From Rhodobacteraceae bacterium UBA1943 (GTDB lineage: Bacteria > Pseudomonadota > Alphaproteobacteria > Rhodobacterales > Rhodobacteraceae), in the NCBI GenBank assembly GCA_002336845.1, contig DDEX01000057.1, positions 1 to 57,002 of the forward strand: a stretch of 57,002 nt of DNA, read 5' to 3'. Both the position numbers and the translations under genes were made by a program. A model generated the notes under the pieces. That model was not told the DNA's origin and made no database searches. It saw only the letters and a program-made list of their open reading frames with translations. Of the stretch, positions 21,494-30,491 are shown piece by piece. The first letter of the stretch is position 1. The number at the start of each line of letters is the position of its first letter.

Positions 21494-23652
21494 CAGGCAA
21501 CCGCCTTGGCAAAGGCGGTGCGGTAAAGGTCGGACAGGGCGGCCAGCGGGGCGCTTTCGGTCCCGAAGGTCACCTTGTCGCCACCAAAGGTTCCGACGCG
21601 GATGATTTCCACGCCAGCGGTCAGGGCGGCGGCTTCCAGCGCGCGGGCACCGGCCTCTGGCGCGGCAACCAGATAGCGGGCCTGATCCTCGCCAAACAGC
21701 GTCGCAATGTCGCCCGGCACCAGCGTCAGCCCAAGGCACGCGCCTTCGGCCATTTCAAAGGCGGCAAGGGCAAGGCCGCCGTCGCCAAGGTCGGTTGCGG
21801 CGCGGACATGCTTGCGGTTCGAACGCAGGAAATCCCCGTTCTTCTTTTCGGCGTCCAGATCGACCGAAGGCGCATCGCCCGCCTCGATCCCGAAGGCCTC
21901 GGCCAGCAGGGCAGACTGGCCCAGGTGACCGAAGGTTTCGCCGATCACCAAGGCCACATCGCCCGCCTGCGGTTTGCCTGCGATCAGGTCGTCCAACGAA
22001 TACAGGATGCCGACCGCGCCGATGGTGGGGGTGGGCAGAATGCCCTTGCCGTCGGTTTCGTTATACAGCGAGACGTTCCCCGAGACGATGGGCATATCCA
22101 GTGCCGCCACAGCCGCGCCGATGCCTTTGATGGCACCCACGAATTGCCCCATGATCTCGGGCTTTTCGGGGTTGCCGAAGTTCAGGTTGTCGGTGGTCGC
22201 CAGCGGCGTCGCCCCCACGGCGGTCAGGTTGCGATAGGCTTCGGCCACTGCCTGTTTGCCGCCCTCGAACGGGTTGGCTTTCACATAGCGGGGGGTCACG
22301 TCGCTGGTAAAGGCCAGCGCCTTGCCGGTGCCATGCACCCGCACCACGCCCGCAGGCAGGCCGGGGGTTACAACGGTATCGGCGCCAACCTGGCAATCAT
22401 ACTGTTCATAGACCCATGATTTCTGGGCGTAGGAGGGCGAACCGATCAGGGCGCGCAGCCCGTCAATCGCGCCAATGGCCGGAACCTCGCCCAAAGGCGC
22501 GGCTTTCGGGGTTTCCACCCAAGGCCGGTCATATTCCGGCGCGCTGGAGGACAGTTTCGACAGCGGAAGATCGGCCTTCACCTCATTGCCATGCAGGATC
22601 AGGAAGCGGTCTTCGGAGATCGTCTCGCCCACGATGGCAAAGTCGAGATCCCATTTGACGAAAATCGCCCGCGCCACATCCTCCAGCTCGGGCTTGAGGA
22701 CCATCAGCATCCGCTCCTGGCTTTCCGACAGCATCATCTCATAGGCCGTCATGTTGGCTTCGCGCTGCGGCACGTCATCCAGTTGCAGCTTGATGCCAAG
22801 GCCGCCCTTGTCGCCCATTTCCACGGCGGAACAGGTCAGCCCAGCAGCCCCCATGTCCTGAATGGAAATCACGGCGCCCGACGCCATCAGCTCCAGACAC
22901 GCCTCCAGCAGACGCTTTTCGGTGAAGGGGTCGCCGACCTGAACGGTGGGGCGCTTTTCCTCGATGGTTTCATCGAACTCGGCGGATGCCATGGTGGCAC
23001 CACCAACACCGTCGCGTCCCGTCTTTGCGCCAAGGTAAACCACCGGCATCCCGACGCCCGAGGCGACCGAGTAGAAGATCTTGTCGGCATCGGCCAGACC
23101 GGCGGCAAACGCGTTCACAAGGCAGTTGCCGTTATAGGATTTGTGAAAGCGCACCTCGCCGCCCACGGTCGGCACGCCAAAGGCATTGCCATAGCCGCCG
23201 ATGCCCTCGACCACGCCCTTCACCAGATAGCCGGTCTTGGGATGCGACGGCTCGCCAAAGGACAGCGCATTCATCGCGGCAATGGGGCGCGCACCCATGG
23301 TGAACACGTCGCGCAGGATGCCGCCCACGCCGGTTCCGGCCCCCTGATGGGGTTCGATGTAGGAAGGGTGGTTGTGGCTTTCCATCTTGAAGATGACGGC
23401 CTGACCATCTCCGATATCCACCACGCCCGCATTCTCGCCCGGCCCGCAGATTACTTGCGGTCCGGTGGTGGGCAGGGTGCGCAGCCATTTCTTCGACGAC
23501 TTATAGCTGCAATGCTCGTTCCACATGGCCGAGAAGATGCCCAGCTCGGTGAACGTCGGCTCGCGCCCGATGATGCCCAGCAGGCGCTGCCATTCATCGG
23601 GCTTCAGCCCGTGGGCGGCGACGATCTCGGGGGTGATGACGGGGTCGGTCAT
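21493..23652 (-). CDS. purL: Phosphoribosylformylglycinamidine synthase subunit PurL
   Basis: This 719-aa small-type PurL makes FGAM from FGAR and ATP, using ammonia delivered by PurQ with PurS. Features: MWNEHCSYKSSKKWL near the N-terminus, ESHNHPSYIEPHQGAGTGVG (about 90-110), ISIQDMGAAGLTCS, and TDLGDGGLALAAFEMAEG near the C-terminus. It is full length for the class. purQ and purS are not in the window. The start at 23650-23652 has GGAGAG just upstream. Confidence 0.95.
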   Translation of the reverse strand: MTDPVITPEIVAAHGLKPDEWQRLLGIIGREPTFTELGIFSAMWNEHCSYKSSKKWLRTLPTTGPQVICGPGENAGVVDIGDGQAVIFKMESHNHPSYIEPHQGAGTGVGGILRDVFTMGARPIAAMNALSFGEPSHPKTGYLVKGVVEGIGGYGNAFGVPTVGGEVRFHKSYNGNCLVNAFAAGLADADKIFYSVASGVGMPVVYLGAKTGRDGVGGATMASAEFDETIEEKRPTVQVGDPFTEKRLLEACLELMASGAVISIQDMGAAGLTCSAVEMGDKGGLGIKLQLDDVPQREANMTAYEMMLSESQERMLMVLKPELEDVARAIFVKWDLDFAIVGETISEDRFLILHGNEVKADLPLSKLSSSAPEYDRPWVETPKAAPLGEVPAIGAIDGLRALIGSPSYAQKSWVYEQYDCQVGADTVVTPGLPAGVVRVHGTGKALAFTSDVTPRYVKANPFEGGKQAVAEAYRNLTAVGATPLATTDNLNFGNPEKPEIMGQFVGAIKGIGAAVAALDMPIVSGNVSLYNETDGKGILPTPTIGAVGILYSLDDLIAGKPQAGDVALVIGETFGHLGQSALLAEAFGIEAGDAPSVDLDAEKKNGDFLRSNRKHVRAATDLGDGGLALAAFEMAEGACLGLTLVPGDIATLFGEDQARYLVAAPEAGARALEAAALTAGVEIIRVGTFGGDKVTFGTESAPLAALSDLYRTAFAKAVA

Positions 23653-24173
23653 GGCGCTCTCCGGTGGTCGGGTTTGGCGCCTCTTAGGGCAGCCGGGACC
23701 GAAGGGGAAGCGGTGCAGGCCGTGGTGGAACGATTTTTGAAGGAAAAACGCTCGGCCCATCAGAATCTTTGTGCCAACGGGCCAGCGGCTGTCGAAATCG
23801 GCCCGGCACAAACCTGCCGTGCTGCGTCGGCTTTGCCGCTGTTCGAGGTGAGGGGGCACATGAACGGCATACCTCGCCCGGCAGGCGAGCCACAGCCCGG
23901 CACGCCCTGCCTGTGGCGGAAGATGCCTGCCAGTGGCCGGATCGCCACCTTGACTCAATGGGGCCTTGGGGCACGGGGCGCGCGGGCCAGATCTGCCTAC
24001 GAACAGGCCATTCTTGCGGCACACAGTGCAGTAGGTGCCCGCTTCTTGACCAAAAAGCTGCGCGGCCCAGAATGAGTGCGGGATTCTTGTGGCGGGTCAG
24101 GATCTGATTCCCTAACACCGGGTTACTTCATGCCGTTAAGGACAGCGGCCATGCCAGAGACATCTGGCGGGCG
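23653..24173. other. Noncoding stretch upstream of purL
   Basis: No convincing gene is seen on either strand; open frames here have no domain-like sequence. The purL promoter must lie at its left end. The middle (about 23880-24050) is dense in inverted repeats, for example GCCACAG and CTGTGGC, so a structured RNA or a decayed gene is possible. I compared it with 6S RNA and found too short a span between the partly matching ends. Confidence 0.4.
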
Positions 24174-24252
24174 AAAAAAAAGGCCGAGCAAAAGCTCGGC
24201 CCAAGTCCAACAGGGAGGTATGAGGGGCAAGAGCGAACTCAACTGCCGCCTC
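24174..24252 (-). ncRNA. Candidate small RNA of the suhB/MmgR (alpha-r8) type
   Basis: On the minus strand, TTGCGA (24283-24288) and TAAATA (24260-24265) with a 17-base spacer give a start near 24252. The 79-nt product would have an imperfect 5' hairpin capped by TTCG (GAGG to CCTC ends). Next comes a single-stranded part with CCTCCCTGTTGGAC. Last is a strong terminator, GGCCGAGC-TTTT-GCTCGGCC followed by eight T. Length and layout match what I recall of the MmgR/suhB family, whose loop motif is UUUCCUCCCU; here the U run before CCUCCCU is missing. The terminator may also end the upstream LysR transcript. Confidence 0.6.
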
Positions 24253-24431
24253 AAAGCGGTATTTATGGTTTCGACATGATTCTCGCAATCGTGTTTTTTG
24301 GCGCTTGCAGCAATTCTGTTATGCGCTCAGCGCATGTCTGGCGTTTTCAATCTGCGAAATTGCAAGGCACAAGCGCCAGCCGTGCCAAAAACCTGGGCGC
24401 GTGAGCCGCAAAATGCGTCGCCCCGGACCGT

Positions 24432-25325
24432 TCAGTCCTGATGGCGCTTGCGATAGGCGAAAATCTCTTCCGTCACGAATTCGCGGAATGCCGCCACCCG
24501 CTTGGAGTGGCGCAGCTCTTCCGGATAGGCCAGAAAGACCGGAACCTCTTCGCTTTCGACATCGGGCAGAACCCGCACCAGATGCGGGAAATCCTCGGTC
24601 AGGTAATCGGGCAGGACGCCGATGCCCAGATGGTTCAGCACCCCCTGCGAGACGCCGAAGTAATTGTTCACCGTCAGGGTTGAACGGATGTCGTTGCTCA
24701 TGATTTGCGCGACCAGCATGGCGCCCGCGGCGACCTGCGCGGTGCCTGCGTGCTGGCAGATCAGCCGGTGATTGGCGAAATCGGCCAGGTTCTTGGGGCT
24801 GCCGTGCTCTGCCAGATATTCGGGCGTCGCATAAAGGCGCATGCGGATGTTCATCAGGCGCTTGCGGATCAGGTCGGCCTGACTGGGTTCCTTCATGCGG
24901 ATGGCCACGTCGGCCTCGCGCATCGGCAGGTCCAGCACGCGCTCTTCCAGCATCAGGTCGATCTTCAGCTCGGGGTATTTGGCGTAAAGGCTGACCAGCC
25001 GCGGCGCCAGCCACATCGTGCCAAAGCCCGTGGTGGTGGTGACGCGCAACTCTCCGAACACCTCGTCCTCGGCATCGCGGATGCGCGCGGCGGTGGCGTC
25101 CAGTCGTTTGACCATCTGGGTGGTGGCGTCATAAAGCAGCTCGCCCGGCTCGGTCAGAATCAGGCCGCGGGCGTGGCGGTGGAACAGCGTGACGTTCAGG
25201 CTTTCTTCCAGCGCGCGGATCTGGCGGCTGACGGCGGATTGGCTGAGATGCAGCACGTCGCCCGCATGGGTCAGACTGCCCTTTTCGGCGACCGCATGAA
25301 AGATGCGCAGCTTATCCCAATCCAT
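24432..25325 (-). CDS. LysR-family regulator (GcvA/HTH-type)
   Basis: This 297-aa LysR regulator has an N-terminal winged helix: KLRIFHAVAEKGSLTHAGDV, then LSQSAVSRQIRALEESLNVTLF. A co-inducer domain follows (about 90-290). Typical features are DVAIRMKEPSQADL and the LGIGVLPDYL stretch near 225. It is transcribed alone. murI lies divergently 222 bases away, so it may regulate itself or murI, which is inference. The target and effector are unknown. Confidence 0.85.
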   Translation of the reverse strand: MDWDKLRIFHAVAEKGSLTHAGDVLHLSQSAVSRQIRALEESLNVTLFHRHARGLILTEPGELLYDATTQMVKRLDATAARIRDAEDEVFGELRVTTTTGFGTMWLAPRLVSLYAKYPELKIDLMLEERVLDLPMREADVAIRMKEPSQADLIRKRLMNIRMRLYATPEYLAEHGSPKNLADFANHRLICQHAGTAQVAAGAMLVAQIMSNDIRSTLTVNNYFGVSQGVLNHLGIGVLPDYLTEDFPHLVRVLPDVESEEVPVFLAYPEELRHSKRVAAFREFVTEEIFAYRKRHQD

Positions 25326-25547
25326 CTCAATACCTTCTCACTCGCAGCAAGATTACCACGAACCCGTGCATCTTCGCATAGCTCGCTTGCGCTAAATGCA
25401 ACTCAAGCCGAATTATTTCAATGGCTGGCGTAATTATCCCACGGTCATGCAGGCTTTCCCTGACAGGGTGGCGCCGCTATGATCGGGGCCGAGGCAAGTT
25501 CCCGCCCGTGGCCCCGTGTTGCGCTGCGGACGACAAGGGAGGGGCAG

Positions 25548-26360
25548 ATGGCGGTTGGTATCTTTGATTCGGGTCTTGGCGGCCTGACTGTGCTGGATGC
25601 GGTTTCGCGAAAGCTGCCGGATATTCCCTTTGTTTATTATGGCGATAACGCCCATGCGCCCTATGGGGTGCGCACCCATGACGACATCTTCAACCTGACT
25701 TGCGCCGCAGTTGAACGGCTGTGGGCCGAGGGGTGCGATCTGGTCATTCTGGCCTGCAATACCGCCTCTGCCGCTGCCCTGAAACGGATGCAGGAAACCT
25801 GGGTTCCACGCGACAAACGGGTGCTGGGGGTGTTCGTTCCGCTGATCGAGGCGCTGACCGAACGGCAGTGGGGCGACAATTCGCCGCCCCGCGAGGTGGC
25901 GGTGAAACATGTGGCACTGTTCGCAACCCCTGCAACCGTAGCGAGCAGGGCGTTCCAGCGAGAACTGGCGTTCCGCGCCATTGGCGTCGATGTGGAGGCG
26001 CAACCCTGTGGCGGTGTGGTCGATGCGATCGAGCAGGGCGACGAGATTCTGGCCGAGGCCTTGGTGCGCAGCCATGTCGAGGCGCTGAAACGCCGGATGC
26101 CGCACCCCGAGGCGGCCATTCTGGGCTGCACCCACTATCCCCTGATGCAGCGGGTTTTTCAGGATGCGCTGGGGGCAGAGGTCAAGGTTTACAGCCAGGC
26201 CAATCTGGTAGCCGAAAGTCTGGCCGATTATCTGGCGCGGCGACCGGAATTCCTTGGTTCGGGCAGTCAATCAAAATTCCTGACCACGGGCGATCCGGTC
26301 TATGTCTCGCACAAGGCCACGCAGTTCCTGCGCCGCAAGATCACGTTTGAGGCGGCATGA
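25548..26360 (+). CDS. murI: Glutamate racemase
   Basis: This 270-aa enzyme converts L- to D-glutamate for peptidoglycan. Catalytic pair: Cys70 in LACNTASA and Cys194 in LGCTHYP. The N-terminal motif GIFDSGLGGLTVL and YYGDNAHAPYG are typical. The ATG at 25548 has GGGAGGGG upstream; a longer frame from 25479 has no such site and lacks conservation. Its stop overlaps the following gene's start by four bases. Confidence 0.93.
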   Translation: MAVGIFDSGLGGLTVLDAVSRKLPDIPFVYYGDNAHAPYGVRTHDDIFNLTCAAVERLWAEGCDLVILACNTASAAALKRMQETWVPRDKRVLGVFVPLIEALTERQWGDNSPPREVAVKHVALFATPATVASRAFQRELAFRAIGVDVEAQPCGGVVDAIEQGDEILAEALVRSHVEALKRRMPHPEAAILGCTHYPLMQRVFQDALGAEVKVYSQANLVAESLADYLARRPEFLGSGSQSKFLTTGDPVYVSHKATQFLRRKITFEAA

Positions 26361-26956
26361 TGGGGCCTGATCGCCGCAGTCTGCTGCTGCGCGCGGGGGC
26401 GTTTGGGGTCGCGGGCGGTGGATGGCCGCTCAGGGCCGCCGCGCGGTCGAAGGACTGGGCGCAGCCCGTTTTGCCGACGCTGCCGGGTCTGCCAAACCTG
26501 TATCAGGTCACGCCGCTTATCTTTCGCGCGGCCCAGCCCGACGGCGATGGGTTTGCCGCAATGCCGCAGCTTGGCATCCGGTCCGCCCTGTCGCTGCGCC
26601 AGACGGTCGATGACCGGGCTATGGCGCAGGGCAGCGGTGTGGCGGTTTTGCGGGTGCCCATGAAGGCGCGGCATGTCGGCGAAAACGATGGCGCGCGCAT
26701 CGTGCGGGCAATGCGCAGCCTGCGGGCGGCAATGGAGGACGGGCCGGTGCTGGTGCATTGCCACCACGGTGCCGACCGCACCGGGGTGATCTGCGCGTTG
26801 TGGCGGGTGCTGTATCAGGGCTGGTCGCGCGATGAAGCCACCGATGAACTGGTCAACGGCGGTTTTGGCTTTCACCGGATATGGGCGAACATTCCGCGCT
26901 ATCTGGCGACGGTCGATCTGGTCTCACTGCGCGCCCGCATCGAACGGGCCGCCTAG
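26357..26956 (+). CDS. Exported tyrosine/dual-specificity phosphatase-like protein
   Basis: This 199-aa protein has the cysteine phosphatase loop HCHHGADRTGV (HCxxGxxR, about 133-141) and an upstream helix with LRQTVDDR. The N-terminus (DRRSLLLRAGAFGVAGGGWP) looks like a Tat-type or hydrophobic export signal, so it may act in the periplasm. It overlaps murI by four bases. Related proteins are annotated as protein tyrosine phosphatases; the substrate is unknown. It ends in a small hairpin spanning the stop codon (GGGCCGC/GCGGCCC). Confidence 0.8.
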   Translation: MMGPDRRSLLLRAGAFGVAGGGWPLRAAARSKDWAQPVLPTLPGLPNLYQVTPLIFRAAQPDGDGFAAMPQLGIRSALSLRQTVDDRAMAQGSGVAVLRVPMKARHVGENDGARIVRAMRSLRAAMEDGPVLVHCHHGADRTGVICALWRVLYQGWSRDEATDELVNGGFGFHRIWANIPRYLATVDLVSLRARIERAA

Positions 26957-26972
26957 CGGCCCGATCCGCGGG

Positions 26973-28277
26973 TCAGGCCAGCACGCCCTCCGCTGTGATC
27001 CGCGTCTTGCCGCCCAGATAGGGGTGCAGCACTGCGGGCAGATTTACCGACCCATCAGCCTGCTGGCCGTTTTCCAGGACGGCGATCAGGCAGCGCCCCA
27101 CCGCCAGGCCAGAGCCGTTCAGCGTGGCCACGAATTCGGGCTTGCCGCCGCCATTTTCAGATTTGGCCGGGCGGTAGCGCGCATTCATCCGGCGCGCCTG
27201 AAACTGGCCGCAGGTCGATACCGAAGAAATTTCGCGAAAGCGGTTCTGCCCCGGCAACCACGCCTCCAGGTCATAGGTGCGTTGCGCGCCAAAGCCCATG
27301 TCGCCGGTGCAAAGCACGATGGTGCGATAGGGGATGCCCAGCTTTTCCAGAATGGCCTCGGCGCAGCGGCGCATCCGTTCCTGTTCGTCCAGCGCCGTTT
27401 CCGGCGCGCAGATCGTCACCATTTCCACCTTTTCGAACTGGTGCTGGCGCAACATGCCGGTGGTATCCTTGCCCGCCGACCCGGCTTCGGAGCGGAAGCA
27501 CTGGGTATGGGCCGTCATGCGGATTGGCAGGGTCGCTTCGTCCAGAATGTCGCCCGCGACGGTGTTGGTGAGCGTGACTTCGCTGGTCGGGATCAGCCAC
27601 CAGCCATTGGTGGTCTGATAGCTGTCTTCGGCGAATTTCGGCAGTTGGTTGGTGCCATACATGGCGTCTTCCTTGACCAGAACCGGGGTCCAGGTCTCGG
27701 TCAGGCCGTGTTCTTCGACATGCGTATCCAGCATGAACTGCGCCAGCGCGCGATGCACGCGGATCACGGCGCCCTTCAGCACGACAAAGCGGCTGCCCGA
27801 CAGTTTGGCGGCGGTTTCAAAGTCCATCCCCGGTTTGACGCCGGCAATGTCGAAATGCTCTTTGGGGGCAAAATTGAACTCTCGCGGTGTGCCCCAGCGG
27901 TGGATTTCGACGTTGTCGTCTTCATCCGCACCATCGGGCACCACGTCCAGCGGCAGATTCGGTATGCGCATCAGCGCATCGCGCAGCTTGGCATCCTCTT
28001 CGCCCGCCTGGGCCGTCAGGGCGGCGATCTCGGCCTTCTTCTCAGCCACCAGCGCGCGCAGGCGTTCAAACTCGGCATCGTCGCCGCGCGCCTTCGCGGC
28101 GCCAACTTCCTTGGAAGCGCGGTTCTGTTCGGCCTGCGCGGTTTCGGCGGCCAGAATCTTGGCCCGGCGCGCCTCGTCCAGCGCCAGAAGGCCCGACGAC
28201 ATGCCATCAAGCCCCCGACGCGCCAGCGCGGCGTCGAACGCAGCGGGGTTTTCGCGGATCAGGCGGATGTCGTGCAT
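26973..28277 (-). CDS. serS: Seryl-tRNA synthetase
   Basis: This 434-aa class II synthetase has the N-terminal tRNA-binding coiled-coil arm at about 30-105. The core has TSEVTLTN, FRSEAGSAGKDT (motif 2), and class II motif 3 in NGSGLAVGRCLIAVLENGQ. The start at 28275-28277 gives the usual MHDIRLIRENP. It is convergent with the phosphatase gene and divergent from yajC. Confidence 0.95.
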   Translation of the reverse strand: MHDIRLIRENPAAFDAALARRGLDGMSSGLLALDEARRAKILAAETAQAEQNRASKEVGAAKARGDDAEFERLRALVAEKKAEIAALTAQAGEEDAKLRDALMRIPNLPLDVVPDGADEDDNVEIHRWGTPREFNFAPKEHFDIAGVKPGMDFETAAKLSGSRFVVLKGAVIRVHRALAQFMLDTHVEEHGLTETWTPVLVKEDAMYGTNQLPKFAEDSYQTTNGWWLIPTSEVTLTNTVAGDILDEATLPIRMTAHTQCFRSEAGSAGKDTTGMLRQHQFEKVEMVTICAPETALDEQERMRRCAEAILEKLGIPYRTIVLCTGDMGFGAQRTYDLEAWLPGQNRFREISSVSTCGQFQARRMNARYRPAKSENGGGKPEFVATLNGSGLAVGRCLIAVLENGQQADGSVNLPAVLHPYLGGKTRITAEGVLA

Positions 28278-28462
28278 TTTCGTCTCCAAGGCTATTCTGC
28301 CGGGGTTATGACCGATTTGACCGGGCAAAGAAAGGCCCGGACCCGCCCCACGCCAAGTTGACCGGGCAGGGCAGGGCGCATCGGCTTGCCTATCCTCCCC
28401 CGCGCGGATAGGGTGCCCGCCGCAATCAGGGGCCAGCCTTCGGCCCCAAGGAGAGGATGCCC

Positions 28463-28792
28463 ATGTTCGTCACCCCCGCCTTCGCCCAGACCGCTGGCAA
28501 TGCGGGCGCCGGTTCCGCCGTCGCCTCGTTCCTGCCGCTGATCCTGATTTTCGGTATCATGTATTTCCTGCTGATCCGTCCGCAGCAGAAAAAGATGAAA
28601 GACCTCAAGGCCATGGTCGATGCCCTGCGCCGTGGCGATCAGGTGCTGACCGCAGGCGGCATCGTCGGCAAGGTCACCAAGGTGGGCGAAGACGGCATGG
28701 TGGAGGTGGAAATCGCCGACGGCGTGCGCGTCAAGGTGCTGAAGCACACCATCAGCCAGGTTCTGAACAAGACCGAACCCGCCGCCTCCTGA
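28463..28792 (+). CDS. yajC: Preprotein translocase subunit YajC
   Basis: This 109-aa accessory protein of the SecDF-YajC complex has one transmembrane segment (about 20-42: SFLPLILIFGIMYFLLI) followed by RPQQKKMKDLKAMVDALRRGD, the family signature. AAGGAG at 28448-28453 fits the ATG at 28463 (nine bases); an ATG at 28457 is too close. secD follows 16 bases after the stop, in the standard order. Confidence 0.93.
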   Translation: MFVTPAFAQTAGNAGAGSAVASFLPLILIFGIMYFLLIRPQQKKMKDLKAMVDALRRGDQVLTAGGIVGKVTKVGEDGMVEVEIADGVRVKVLKHTISQVLNKTEPAAS

Positions 28793-28808
28793 ACGCTGGA
28801 AGCCTGAC

Positions 28809-30479
28809 ATGATCACGATGCCGCTGTGGAAGCGCCTTCTTATCCTCGCAATCTCGCTTTGGGGAATCGTTGCTGCCGTGCCGAACGCCTTTTACGGGCG
28901 GGTTGAGCAGCACAACGACGCGATCAAGGCAATCGAGGCGGCGGGAGGGACAGCCACCGAAGAGCAGAACGCGGCTCTGGGTCAGTGGCCATCGTATCTG
29001 CCTTCGGCCCTGATGAGCCTGGGCCTTGACCTGCGCGGCGGGGCACATCTTCTGGCAGAGGTGGAAACCGCCTCGGTCTATGCCCAGCGGATCGATGGCA
29101 TGTGGCCGGAGGTGCGCGACACCCTGAAAACCGTGCGCGATCAGGTCGGCAACGTGCGCCGCCAACCCTCGGACCCCGGCGTGCTGAAGGTTACGCTGTC
29201 CAAGCCCGAAGGCATGGCAACGGCACTGGATAAGGTAAAGGCACTGGCCCAGCCGGTGGTGACGCTGACCGGCGTCGGCTCCAGCGATCTGGAAGTGACG
29301 ACCGAAGGCACCGATACCATCGTGGTGCAACTGTCAGCGGCGGAAAAATCGGCGACCGACGGCCGCACCATGCAGCAATCGCTGGAAATCATCCGCCGCC
29401 GGGTGGATGAGGTGGGCACGCGCGAACCGACCATCCAGCGCGAAGGGGCGGACCGCATCCTTATTCAGGTGCCTGGCCTTGGGTCGGCGCAAGAGCTGAA
29501 GGACATCATCGGCACCACGGCCAAGCTGACCTTCAATGAGGTGGTGGGCCAGACCGCGAATGCCAGCACACCCGCCGGCCCCAATCAGGCAGTTCTGCCC
29601 GATGCCGAGCATGAAGGCGTGTTTTATGTCGTCAACACCGAAGCTGTGGTGACGGGCGAAGATCTGACCAACGCGCAACCGACGTTCGACCAGAACGGGC
29701 GGCCAGCGGTGAGCTTTCAGTTCAACCCCTCGGGTGCCCGCAAGTTCGGCGACTATACTGCCGCCAACATCGGCAAGCCCTTTGCCATCGTGCTGGACGA
29801 CAAGGTGATTTCGGCGCCGGTGATCCAAAGCCATATCGGCGGCGGCTCAGGCCAGATCACCGGCAATTTCACGGTGGAAAGTTCGACCCATCTGGCGGTC
29901 TTGCTGCGCGCAGGCGCGTTGCCGGCCAAGATGACCTTCCTTGAAGAACGCACCATCGGCCCCGAACTGGGGCAGGATTCGGTGGATGCCGGGCGGCTGG
30001 CAGCCGTGGTGGGCCTGATCGCGGTCAGCGTGTTCATGATTGCCAGCTATGGCCTGTTCGGCATTTTCGCCATCGTGGCCCTTGGCATCAACATGGCGCT
30101 GATCATCGCGGTCCTCTCGACTATCGGCGCCACGCTGACCCTGCCGGGTATCGGCGGCATCGTCTTGACGATCGGCATGGCGGTGGATGCCAACGTGTTG
30201 GTGTATGAGCGTATCCGGGAAGAGTTACGCCACGCCAAAACGCCCGGCCGTGCCGTGGAAATTGGGTATGAGCGCGCGCTGTCGGCGATTATCGACGCCA
30301 ACCTGACCACGCTGATCACCGCGATCATCCTGTTCTACATGGGCAGCGGTCCGGTGAAGGGCTTTGCGGTGACTCTGGGTATCGGGGTCATCACCTCGGT
30401 CTTCTCGGCGATCTATATCACCCGCTTCATCATCGAGGTCTGGCTGAACCGGACCCGCCCGAAAACCATCGTGGTCTGA
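28809..30479 (+). CDS. secD: Protein translocase subunit SecD
   Basis: This 556-aa inner membrane protein uses the proton gradient to help protein export with SecF. It has an N-terminal helix, a large periplasmic region (about 30-375; GLDLRGGAHLLAEVE, RRRVDEVGTREPTIQREG), then five helices with VNVLVYERIREE-like AVDANVLVYERIREEL at about 460. It is full length. It is followed by secF after 12 bases. Confidence 0.95.
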   Translation: MITMPLWKRLLILAISLWGIVAAVPNAFYGRVEQHNDAIKAIEAAGGTATEEQNAALGQWPSYLPSALMSLGLDLRGGAHLLAEVETASVYAQRIDGMWPEVRDTLKTVRDQVGNVRRQPSDPGVLKVTLSKPEGMATALDKVKALAQPVVTLTGVGSSDLEVTTEGTDTIVVQLSAAEKSATDGRTMQQSLEIIRRRVDEVGTREPTIQREGADRILIQVPGLGSAQELKDIIGTTAKLTFNEVVGQTANASTPAGPNQAVLPDAEHEGVFYVVNTEAVVTGEDLTNAQPTFDQNGRPAVSFQFNPSGARKFGDYTAANIGKPFAIVLDDKVISAPVIQSHIGGGSGQITGNFTVESSTHLAVLLRAGALPAKMTFLEERTIGPELGQDSVDAGRLAAVVGLIAVSVFMIASYGLFGIFAIVALGINMALIIAVLSTIGATLTLPGIGGIVLTIGMAVDANVLVYERIREELRHAKTPGRAVEIGYERALSAIIDANLTTLITAIILFYMGSGPVKGFAVTLGIGVITSVFSAIYITRFIIEVWLNRTRPKTIVV

Positions 30480-30491
30480 AGGAGTTACGAC

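Noticed and set aside
23880..24050. Possible 6S RNA on the minus strand upstream of purL
   Set aside because: Short stretches resemble the E. coli 5' (TGTTCG) and 3' (GGCATC) ends, but they are only about 85 bases apart, too short for 6S RNA, and the central bubble could not be drawn.
22591..24075. A 494-codon open frame opposite purL and running into its upstream region
   Set aside because: It is antisense to purL for most of its length, and the part beyond purL lacks motifs or a ribosome site.
24220..24279. An 18-codon frame on the plus strand with a good GGGAGG site
   Set aside because: The GGGAGG is the complement of the small RNA's CCTCCC motif, and the frame is antisense to that RNA. 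No further support.
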